Assembly: GCA_018713425.1 (NCBI GenBank)
Contig: DVOT01000133.1
Coordinates: 1-25,898 of the forward strand
Direction: 5' to 3'
Source: Alectryocaccomicrobium faecavium
Lineage (GTDB): Bacteria; Bacillota; Clostridia; Christensenellales; Aristaeellaceae
DNA: 25,898 nt
Shown: positions 15,888-22,776 of the stretch, piece by piece
Layout of the letters: each line of letters opens with the position of its first letter
How positions within the stretch are numbered: the stretch's first letter is position 1
Notes under the pieces: model-generated
What the model saw: the letters and a program-made list of their open reading frames with translations, nothing else
Databases searched by the model: none
Told to the model about the DNA's origin: nothing
Program-made: the position numbers and the translations under genes

Positions 15888-17897
15888 ATGGGGAAGCACT
15901 GGAACCGCAGGAGCAAACGAATCTATCTGGTGGTGTTTTGCTGCCTGGCTTTTTTGGCGGGGAGCGTTTTGGTATTTGCTGGCCACAAAAACATCGAGCA
16001 AGAGCGCATTTCTTGGGAACGCATGCTCACCGAGGAAGCGGAAAGCGCGTTCAACCATATCGAGCAGCAGATTTCCGCGGGCATCCAATCGTGCAATAGC
16101 GTCTTTCTTTCGCGTTGGTATTCGCATTTCCGCAATGTGGCGGGCGTTTATGCCGCGGAATTTGAGGACGGACTCAAACGCATGGAAATCATCAGCGATT
16201 TGAATTCCCGCTGCGCGGCCTTGCCCGTGGTGACAAACATCGTGATCGCTACGCCCGCGCTGGACACGGTCATCAGCCGGGATGGCTGGTTCACGCTGGA
16301 TTTGTGGAACCAAGTCTACGCCAGCACGCCGATCGACGCTTCGGGCGGCGATACGGTAGCGCCCACCATGCAGACGACGGATGAGGATACCTTTGCCATC
16401 GCCCTGCAAGATCCCACCAGCCGCCGCGATAAAAGCGCGATTTTCCTGCTGATTTCCCGCAAAGAGGCGCAGGAGATGGTGGTAGAGGCGCTTTCCGAAC
16501 AAGCGACAGAGGTGCGCCTGCTTTATGCTGGGCAAGAAGTGTTTGCCTATGGCGCGCGGGGCGAGGGCAATGTGGCGCGCGAATGCCATGCCACGGGTAT
16601 GAATTTGGTGCTGGAGGCGGCATTTTGGAGCTACGCGCAGGCTGGCTTGCCATCGGCGCTGTTCGCCTATGGAATTTTATTCCTTGCGCTGCTTTTGGGG
16701 GCCATATTGCTCGCCTTTCCCCTCACGATTGTCATCGTTCGCCCCCTCAACGAGATGATCTTGCGCTTTGGCGGCGCTTCGGACGATTTGGATGCGCCAT
16801 TCCGCTTCATTTACGCCTATGTGGACGCGTTTGCCCGCAAGCACGAGCGCCTCAACCAGGAAAACGATTCGCTGCGCGAATCGCGCGAGCGCATTCTCGC
16901 GCTCATGCACAACGAGATTTTTCTGGGCATGCTCACCAACCCGGAATACGATTTCGAGGCGGAGTATGTGCGCATCGGCTTCCCCTGGGTGGCGCAAGAA
17001 AAACCGTTCCTGCTGGCCGTGTGCCAGGAGCAGCGGGATCTGCCGCACTTCGACCTTCCTGGCGCGCTGGGTTGCGCGCAAGCGCCCATGGATGGGCAAA
17101 TCTATTTGCTGTATTGGTTCGCGGAAGAAGGCCAGGCACAGGAAGCGCGCGAAGAACTGTGCGATTGCCTGGCGCAAGCGGGCAGGTTCCACGCCATTTC
17201 CCCGGTGCAAAGCGACGCGCGCGCGTTGCACGGCGCGTATAGCGCGCTGCGGGAAGAATTGGCAAAGCAGCGCCGGCAATATCTGGAACTGCCCGTAGCG
17301 CTGCAAGCGAAACTGGTGACGGGAATCCGCGCGGGCAAGCGGGAAGAGAGCGGCCTTTTGCTGGCGGAAGCGCTGGAGCGCTACAATCCCATGGCAGTTT
17401 TGCACCTTTTGCTGCGTGTGGCGGACGAATGCGAATTCGATCTGGGCGTGGATATGGCGTATTTTGCCGGATTGCGCGAAGACGAGCGGCGCGAACGGCT
17501 CGGGCCGCTGCTGGAAGCGAGCGTGAAGGCGCTGTGCCAGTATTTTGCCGACGAACGCCGCAGCATGAATAACGGGGAAGGCAAAGAAATCTGCGAATTC
17601 ATCCGCGAAAACTATTGCAGCGAAGATATGTCGGTCAACCTGTTGGCAGGGCGCTTCAATATGCATCGCACGCTGGTTTCCAAGCTGGTAAAGGCGGAAA
17701 CGGGCGAAACCTTTTCCAACTATCTTTCCCGCCTGCGCATGGAGCGCGCGGCGGAACTCTTGCGCGCTGGAAACTGCACCGCGGCGTATGTAGGCGAGCA
17801 GGTGGGCATTCCCAATTATCCCACGTTCAAGCGCACGTTCATCCGGCACTACGGTTGCGCGCCCCGGGAATGGGCGGCAGAAAATCGAAATTCTTGA
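15888..17897 (+). CDS. Membrane-anchored AraC-family transcriptional regulator (locus 2)
   Basis: A 669-residue sensor-regulator built like the locus 1 protein. First membrane segment about 11-30 (IYLVVFCCLAFLAGSVLVFA), extracytoplasmic region of about 225 residues, second membrane segment about 257-285 (LFAYGILFLALLLGAILLAF), then a cytoplasmic part with a coiled-coil-like ARKHERLNQENDSLRESRER stretch. The C-terminal AraC helix-turn-helix pair is at about 567-665 (ICEFIRENYCSEDMSVNLLA to VGIPNYPTFKRTFIRHYGCA). The ATG at 15888 follows GGGAGG by 7 bp. It immediately precedes the second ABC locus, whose promoter lies 93 bp beyond its stop, so it probably controls that locus; the divergent serine hydrolase may be a second target. 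Both links are inferred from position. Confidence 0.9.
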   Translation: MGKHWNRRSKRIYLVVFCCLAFLAGSVLVFAGHKNIEQERISWERMLTEEAESAFNHIEQQISAGIQSCNSVFLSRWYSHFRNVAGVYAAEFEDGLKRMEIISDLNSRCAALPVVTNIVIATPALDTVISRDGWFTLDLWNQVYASTPIDASGGDTVAPTMQTTDEDTFAIALQDPTSRRDKSAIFLLISRKEAQEMVVEALSEQATEVRLLYAGQEVFAYGARGEGNVARECHATGMNLVLEAAFWSYAQAGLPSALFAYGILFLALLLGAILLAFPLTIVIVRPLNEMILRFGGASDDLDAPFRFIYAYVDAFARKHERLNQENDSLRESRERILALMHNEIFLGMLTNPEYDFEAEYVRIGFPWVAQEKPFLLAVCQEQRDLPHFDLPGALGCAQAPMDGQIYLLYWFAEEGQAQEAREELCDCLAQAGRFHAISPVQSDARALHGAYSALREELAKQRRQYLELPVALQAKLVTGIRAGKREESGLLLAEALERYNPMAVLHLLLRVADECEFDLGVDMAYFAGLREDERRERLGPLLEASVKALCQYFADERRSMNNGEGKEICEFIRENYCSEDMSVNLLAGRFNMHRTLVSKLVKAETGETFSNYLSRLRMERAAELLRAGNCTAAYVGEQVGIPNYPTFKRTFIRHYGCAPREWAAENRNS

Positions 17898-17955
17898 GAG
17901 GAAGCACAGTTTCATTACCGGCAAAATAGCCAAAAACAGGCACAGAGGCGGTAGG

Positions 17956-17986
17956 CAAATGGTGAAAGCAAAATCATCACCATTTG
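17956..17986. promoter_or_regulatory. Inverted-repeat operator candidate upstream of ABC locus 2
   Basis: CAAATGGTGA (17956-17965) and TCACCATTTG (17977-17986) form a perfect 10-bp inverted repeat with an 11-bp spacer, so half-site centres are 21 bp apart. It ends 4 bp before the -35 box. No T-run follows, and a terminator for the upstream gene is less likely than a protein-binding site. Confidence 0.6.
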
Positions 17987-17990
17987 AATA

Positions 17991-18020
17991 TTGACATTCC
18001 GCGCTGTTTTCGTGAATAAT
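17991..18020 (+). promoter_or_regulatory. Promoter of ABC locus 2
   Basis: Perfect -35 TTGACA (17991-17996) and -10 AATAAT (18015-18020, 5 of 6) with an 18-bp spacer. It would give a leader of roughly 140 nt before the binding-protein gene. Confidence 0.65.
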
Positions 18021-18030
18021 ATACGCAATC

Positions 18031-18166
18031 GGAGGGGCAAGAATTCACCCCTTTGGCGGATGGCGATGCGCAGCGCCGTCCGCCGCGGCAACGCTTCTTT
18101 GTTAAGAACGTTTTGCGGCACGACCCAGTGCCGCGGACGGAAGGACGGAAAGGAGAGCTATCCCTT
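18031..18166 (+). promoter_or_regulatory. Structured leader upstream of the locus 2 binding-protein gene
   Basis: Several helices can be drawn. AGGGG (18033-18037) pairs with CCCCT (18048-18052). A long-range stem joins 18076-18090 (CCGTCCGCCGCGGCA) with 18129-18140 (TGCCGCGGACGG), with a 3-nt bulge. Inside it, AACG-C-TTCTT (18090-18099) pairs with AAGAACGTT (18104-18112) around a 4-nt loop. GCGGCA (18115-18120) competes for TGCCGC (18129-18134). A 36-codon ATG frame from 18060 runs through the structure and ends in a TGA overlapping the binding-protein ATG (ATGA), but it lacks a well-placed ribosome binding site. It matches no riboswitch class I can name. Confidence 0.4.
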
Positions 18167-19705
18167 ATGATGAAAAAATGGATTTGCCTGGCTCTGTGCC
18201 TGCTGATGGTTTCCGGTTGCGCGCTGGCCTATGACGGCACCGCGCCCATCGGCGAAGAGCCGATCACCATTTCGGTGCTGACGACCAATCAGGCTTCGCT
18301 CCTCACGGACTTTGCCAATATGACCTGGTGGCAGGAAGCGCTCAAGCGCGCCAATGTGGTGCTGGAAGTGGAAATGGTCGATCCGTCTTCCTATGCGGAT
18401 GTGATCAAGCCGCGCCTGGCGGCGGGCATCGATCTGCCGGATCTGATCAACGTTGGTTCGAACGACTCGGATATGGCGTATATCAATTCCGGCCTGTTCC
18501 TGGATTTGACGGAATACTACGATACGATGGCCTTCAACCTGAACAAGCGCTTTGAAGAACATCCCACGCTCAAATCCCAGCTTACCACGCCGGATGGCAG
18601 CATCTATTATATTCCCTATATTTATACGACGGATTCCAACATGCGCACCATGATGCTCAATGCGCAGTTTGTGGAGGCCGTGGGCATGACGATGGAGGAG
18701 ATCACGGACATCGATTCCTACACCGAGTATCTCTATAAGGTGAAGGAAATGGACGCCAACGGCAATGGCGACCCGGACGATGAAGTACCGCTCTTCATGC
18801 GCAGTGGCATGATTGGGCTATTGGGCATGTATTGGGGTTTGGATCTGGCCGACGGCGGCGGTTTCCGGGTGGATGAAAACGGCGCCGTGGTGTGCGACTA
18901 TGTGAGCGAAGAATACCGCGAGTTCCTGGAGTGGGCGCATCAGTTGTATGCCGATGGCATCATTTACAACGAGTTTGCCACCAGCAGCTTTGATATTCAG
19001 CAAGCGCTGTTCACTTCGAACCAGATCGGTTCGATGGTACACTTCATTTCCAACATGACGGGGTATTCCCAGACCATTGATCCCGAATGGGAGTTCAATG
19101 TGGATGAGCCGATCATGCAGGCTGTGGCGCTTTCCGGCCCGTATAGCGATCCCGTGGTGTATGGTCGCGATTCCTTTGGCGGTTGCTTCGCGATCTCCGC
19201 TACCTGCGAGCATCCCGAGGAAGTGTTCGCCTTCTGCGATTATCTGATGAGCGACGAGGTGGGCGTGCTCACCTGGTACGGCATTGAAGGCGTGGACTAC
19301 AACATCGTGGACGGCGAGTACGTCTTCACCGACCTGTATTTGAACAACGAAGACGACTACCTTGGCAAGGCGGGTTATAACTTTGCGGGTCTGCCCAGCT
19401 ATCAGCTGGACTACATGAGCAAGCAATGCGACCAGGTGCGCCAGCAGGCGCTGGATCTCGCGCCCTATGTGTACAACCCAACTTTCCCCTTCTATTACAA
19501 GCTGGAAGAGGAAAATGAGATCATCAACGCCTATAGGGCCGACTTGGATACGTATTTCTCCGAGAACCTGGTGGCGTTTGTGATGGGCACCCGCTCGCTG
19601 GACGAATGGGACGCATATGTGTCCACCGTGGAATCCATGGGGCTTTCGGAGCTCGTGAGCGTGTACCAGGCGGCGGCGGACCGCGCCGCGCAAACTGCGG
19701 AATAA
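18167..19705 (+). CDS. Extracellular solute-binding lipoprotein (locus 2)
   Basis: A 512-residue family 1 solute-binding protein. The N-terminus MMKKWICLALCLLMVSGCAL has a basic start, a hydrophobic core and a lipobox-like VSGC, so Cys18 is probably lipid-modified and anchors the protein to the membrane. A signal peptidase I site after ALA is an alternative. The mature part has typical LplA-like segments: ISVLTTNQASLLTDFANMTW, RLAAGIDLPDLINVG and the C-terminal FVMGTRSLDEWDAYVSTVES. The start is the ATG at 18167 (another ATG follows at once), with AGGAG 11 bp upstream; the frame opens earlier at a TTG (18053), but that would bury the signal peptide. It delivers an unknown, probably carbohydrate, ligand to the two permeases downstream. 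Confidence 0.9.
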   Translation: MMKKWICLALCLLMVSGCALAYDGTAPIGEEPITISVLTTNQASLLTDFANMTWWQEALKRANVVLEVEMVDPSSYADVIKPRLAAGIDLPDLINVGSNDSDMAYINSGLFLDLTEYYDTMAFNLNKRFEEHPTLKSQLTTPDGSIYYIPYIYTTDSNMRTMMLNAQFVEAVGMTMEEITDIDSYTEYLYKVKEMDANGNGDPDDEVPLFMRSGMIGLLGMYWGLDLADGGGFRVDENGAVVCDYVSEEYREFLEWAHQLYADGIIYNEFATSSFDIQQALFTSNQIGSMVHFISNMTGYSQTIDPEWEFNVDEPIMQAVALSGPYSDPVVYGRDSFGGCFAISATCEHPEEVFAFCDYLMSDEVGVLTWYGIEGVDYNIVDGEYVFTDLYLNNEDDYLGKAGYNFAGLPSYQLDYMSKQCDQVRQQALDLAPYVYNPTFPFYYKLEEENEIINAYRADLDTYFSENLVAFVMGTRSLDEWDAYVSTVESMGLSELVSVYQAAADRAAQTAE

Positions 19706-19732
19706 TCGCAGAACCGTTTCTCCCGAATCGCT

Positions 19733-19758
19733 CGCCGCGCGGCCAAAGCCGCGCGGCG
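19733..19758 (+). other. Very stable hairpin between binding-protein and permease genes
   Basis: CGCCGCGCGGC (19733-19743) and GCCGCGCGGCG (19748-19758) form a perfect all-GC 11-bp stem with a CAAA loop. TTTT appears only about 9 nt later, so termination would be partial at most. The position (after the binding protein, before the permeases) fits an element that keeps binding-protein mRNA in excess. Confidence 0.7.
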
Positions 19759-19813
19759 GGCATGGCCTTTTCGCGGCCGAAAACAGGGGCCGTACCATAA
19801 AGGAGGCGCAACC

Positions 19814-20761
19814 ATGACCGAGCCTTATTCGCTTGCCGCACAAAAAAGCGGCCTGGGATACAGGATTTTGCGGGCCATCAAGCGGGATAAGCTCCTGTTT
19901 TTGATGTTCTTGCCCATATTTGCGTATTACATCATTTTTAACTACATTCCCATGACGGGCGCGATCATTTCCTTCAAGCAATTCCGCCCCGGCGGCGGGA
20001 TTTACAATGGCGATTGGGTGGGACTAAAATGGTTCATTCAGTTTTTTGAATCGCCCTTTGCCTATCGCACCATCCGCAATACGGTGCTGATTTCGTTTTA
20101 TTCCATCCTGTTTGGCTTCCCAATGCCCATCCTCTTCGCCGTGTGCGTGATGGAAATCCGCCACAACAAGGCGCGGCGCGTATTGCAAACCGTGAGCTAC
20201 CTGCCGCACTTTATTTCCACCGTGGTGTTGGTGGGCATGATCAACAACTTTTTCACGATGAACAACGGCATCGTGAACATGCTCATTTCCCTGCTGGGCG
20301 GGGAAGAAATCAATTTCCTGGTGAATCCCCGTTGGTTCCGCACGCTCTATGTGGGTTCCAGCGTATGGCAAAGTTTTGGGTTCAATTCCATCATCTATAT
20401 CGCCGCGATCACCGGCATCGACCCCACGCTGTATGAAGCGGGCAAAATGGATGGCATATCCCGCTTCCAGGAAGTGGTGTATATCACCATTCCCATGATT
20501 TCCAGCACCATCATCATGCTGTTCATCATGCAGGTGGGCCGCATCATGAGCGTGGGCTTTGAGAAGGTGTTCCTGATGTATAGCCCGGCGGTTTACGAGA
20601 CGGCGGACGTCATCTCCACCTATGTATACCGCAAAGGCATTGAATCCAGCAATTATGGCTTCAGCTCGGCTGTGGGCCTGTTCAATTCCGTGGTCAATTT
20701 CGCGTTTGTGTTCGCCGCGAACAGCATCTGCCGGAAGCTGACCCGCAACAGCCTGTGGTGA
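19814..20761 (+). CDS. Sugar ABC transporter permease, LplB type (locus 2)
   Basis: A 315-residue CUT1 permease. Hydrophobic segments begin with LLFLMFLPIFAYYIIFNYIP, followed by MTGAIISFKQFRPGGGIYNG, a typical LplB opening. The EAA loop is YEAGKMDGISRFQEVVYITI at about 206-225. It is a clear paralogue of the first permease in locus 1: both share segments such as QTVSYLPHFISTVV versus QMVSYAPHFVSTVV, and end in the same SLW. AGGAGG lies 7 bp before the ATG. Its TGA sits right next to the ribosome binding site of the next gene. Confidence 0.92.
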   Translation: MTEPYSLAAQKSGLGYRILRAIKRDKLLFLMFLPIFAYYIIFNYIPMTGAIISFKQFRPGGGIYNGDWVGLKWFIQFFESPFAYRTIRNTVLISFYSILFGFPMPILFAVCVMEIRHNKARRVLQTVSYLPHFISTVVLVGMINNFFTMNNGIVNMLISLLGGEEINFLVNPRWFRTLYVGSSVWQSFGFNSIIYIAAITGIDPTLYEAGKMDGISRFQEVVYITIPMISSTIIMLFIMQVGRIMSVGFEKVFLMYSPAVYETADVISTYVYRKGIESSNYGFSSAVGLFNSVVNFAFVFAANSICRKLTRNSLW

Positions 20762-20774
20762 GGAGGGACAGCAT

Positions 20775-21665
20775 ATGGCAAAGCAGCGCACGTTGGACCG
20801 GCCGCAAAAAGGCGATATGGTGTATATGGCACTGGTATATGTGCTGGCGGTGGTGGCCTTTGTGGCCACGCTATATCCGTTCCTGTATGTCATCGCGGTT
20901 TCCTTTAGCGATTCCAAGGCGGTGTACGGGGGCGAAGTGTATCTGTTTCCCAAGGACGTTACCCTGGCAGGCTACGAACAGGTTTTGAACCAGCCGGATC
21001 TGTGGCTGAAATATGGGAACACCATTCTGTATACCGCGGCGGGCACGCTGTTCAACATCGTAGCCACCACGCTGGCCGCGTATCCGCTTTCCCGCACGCG
21101 CTTTTGCGCGCGCCGCTTTTTGAATTTCTTTATCACATTCACGATGTATTTTTCCGGCGGCATGATCCCCACCTATTTGTTGGTGACCAATCTGGGGCTG
21201 TACAATTCCCGCTGGGTGATGATCATTCCCTCGCTGCTATCGACCTATAACGTGATGGTGTGCCGCAGCGCCTTCTCCGGCATTCCAGAAGAGGTGATCG
21301 AAAGCGCGGAAATCGACGGCAGCAACGATTTTCAAACGTTTTTCCGCATTGCCGTGCGGCTGATCACGCCTACGCTGGCGGTGCTCACCCTGTATTATGC
21401 CGTGGCGCACTGGAACGATTTCTTCACCGCTTTGCTGTACATCAGCGATGAATCGCTCATGCCCATGCAGGTGCTGCTGCGCCGCGTGCTGATCCAGTCT
21501 TCCAGCGAGCTGATCGGCAATATGGTGACGGACGACAAAGCCGCCGCCTCCATTCAGATCCGCTATGTGACCATCGTGGTGGCAACATTGCCCATTTTGG
21601 TGATTTATCCGCTGTTGCAGCGGTATTTCGTGAAGGGCGTTATGCTGGGCGCGGTAAAAGGATAA
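20775..21665 (+). CDS. Sugar ABC transporter permease, YtcP/MalG type (locus 2)
   Basis: A 296-residue partner permease. Hydrophobic segments start with MALVYVLAVVAFVATLYPFL; FSDSKAVYGGEVYLFPKDVT is the usual family loop. The EAA loop is IESAEIDGSNDFQTFFRIAV at about 175-194, and the protein ends FVKGVMLGAVKG, like its locus 1 counterpart. AGGAGGG at 20761-20767 precedes the ATG. Last gene of locus 2, followed by a terminator about 20 bp after the stop. No ATPase is encoded in the locus. Confidence 0.92.
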   Translation: MAKQRTLDRPQKGDMVYMALVYVLAVVAFVATLYPFLYVIAVSFSDSKAVYGGEVYLFPKDVTLAGYEQVLNQPDLWLKYGNTILYTAAGTLFNIVATTLAAYPLSRTRFCARRFLNFFITFTMYFSGGMIPTYLLVTNLGLYNSRWVMIIPSLLSTYNVMVCRSAFSGIPEEVIESAEIDGSNDFQTFFRIAVRLITPTLAVLTLYYAVAHWNDFFTALLYISDESLMPMQVLLRRVLIQSSSELIGNMVTDDKAAASIQIRYVTIVVATLPILVIYPLLQRYFVKGVMLGAVKG

Positions 21666-21686
21666 GCAGGGGAAAAACAAAAAACG

Positions 21687-21732
21687 GCCTGTGCGGACGA
21701 GGGCAAATCTCGCTTATCCGCACAGGCTTTTT
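21687..21732 (+). terminator. Rho-independent terminator of ABC locus 2
   Basis: GCCTGTGCGGA (21687-21697) pairs perfectly with TCCGCACAGGC (21717-21727), with an inner CGAG/CTCG stem, then TTTTT (21728-21732). An A-rich stretch on the left side could also support the reverse direction. Confidence 0.92.
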
Positions 21733-21822
21733 CAGCGCTTTGGCGAGCAACACTATAAGTCCCAGGCGCCGCTGCGCGTTCCGCGAAAGCAATTGGGGAT
21801 TTTGGCATAGTTTTGGGGGCAA

Positions 21823-21885
21823 ATTCCCTGGAAATGCGGCGCTTCATTTGCTATGATATAGAGGGACGCAGTGCATCCAGGGAAT
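21823..21885. promoter_or_regulatory. Inverted repeat flanking the EamA-transporter promoter
   Basis: ATTCCCTGG (21823-21831) and CCAGGGAAT (21877-21885) are perfect 9-bp inverted repeats 45 bp apart, with further imperfect match (AAATGC against GCAT) on the inner side. Between them lies a likely -10 box TATGAT (21852-21857) preceded by TGC; a weak -35 TGGAAA (21829-21834) overlaps the left arm. This could be a two-site operator or a long-looped RNA stem. Confidence 0.45.
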
Positions 21886-21900
21886 GGGAGGGCAAATTCG

Positions 21901-22755
21901 ATGGAATACGTGCAATTGTTGTTGGCGGTGGTTTTGCTGGCGGTGGATTTCGCCTTTGTGAAACTCTATCAAATCCGGCAGGGGCAGGGGATGCGCGCCA
22001 GTTTGCAATACAGCGCGGTACAAGGGCTATTGTGCGCGCTGGTGCTATTTGGCATCAATGGATTCCGCCTGAGCGCCACGCCATTTTCGCTCGGCATGGC
22101 CTTTTTGAGCGGCGCGCTGGCCATGGCGTATAAGCTGATTGGCTTCCGCATCCTGGCGGGAGCGCAGATGTCGCTGTATACCTTTTTTCTCCTCACCGGC
22201 GGTATGACGGTTCCCTTCCTGTGGGGCGTGGTTTTTCTGGGAGAGACGATATCGGCGCTGCGGGTGGCGGGGCTTTTGATCATCGCGGCGGCGATTTTCC
22301 TCTCCGGCGCGGGCGGAGCCAAGGCCAATGGACGCCTATTGGGCCTGTGCCTGGCGGTGTTCGTGCTCAACGGCTTTGTGAGCGTGGTGGCCAAGGAGCA
22401 CCAGATTAGCGCGCAGGCGGTGGGTTCGGGTGATTTTGCCGTTTGGACCAACCTGTGCTCGGGCCTGCTCGGCGTGGCGCTGCTGCCACTGGCCAAGAAA
22501 AAGGCGGCCGATCCATCATTTTCTCCCCGCTTGCTGCCCATCTTGCTGGGCTCTGCCGTGGCGAGCGGCGCGTCCTATCTTTTGCAGCTCATCGGCGCGA
22601 AAACCCTGCCCGCCACTGTGCTCTATCCCATCATCACGGGCGGGAGCGTGATCTTTACCGCGCTGGCGGGGTTCGTGGCCTTTCACGAGCGCCCTTCCAA
22701 AAAGCAGCTAGCGGGCATTGCGCTATGCTTTGTGGGCACGTGTTTGTTTTTATAA
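21901..22755 (+). CDS. EamA/DMT-family membrane transporter
   Basis: A 284-residue, almost entirely hydrophobic protein with about ten membrane segments in two repeated halves, the layout of drug/metabolite (EamA) transporters. The first half ends with the family-typical PFLWGVVFLGETISALRVAG LLI region and the second with the equivalent ITGGSVIFTALAGFVAFHER followed by PSKKQLAGIALCFVGTCLF. The ATG at 21901 is chosen because GGGAGG lies about 10 bp upstream; an in-frame ATG at 21871 would precede that site. The substrate cannot be inferred; metabolites, nucleotide sugars and amino acids are all known in the superfamily. The GH36 gene starts 21 bp downstream, so the two are probably one operon. 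Confidence 0.85.
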   Translation: MEYVQLLLAVVLLAVDFAFVKLYQIRQGQGMRASLQYSAVQGLLCALVLFGINGFRLSATPFSLGMAFLSGALAMAYKLIGFRILAGAQMSLYTFFLLTGGMTVPFLWGVVFLGETISALRVAGLLIIAAAIFLSGAGGAKANGRLLGLCLAVFVLNGFVSVVAKEHQISAQAVGSGDFAVWTNLCSGLLGVALLPLAKKKAADPSFSPRLLPILLGSAVASGASYLLQLIGAKTLPATVLYPIITGGSVIFTALAGFVAFHERPSKKQLAGIALCFVGTCLFL

Positions 22756-22776
22756 AATCATAGGGAGGCAATGCAA

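Noticed and set aside
18053..18166. TTG start adding 38 residues to the locus 2 binding protein
   Set aside because: It would place a charged segment before the signal peptide; the ATG at 18167 has a closer ribosome binding site and a proper lipoprotein signal.
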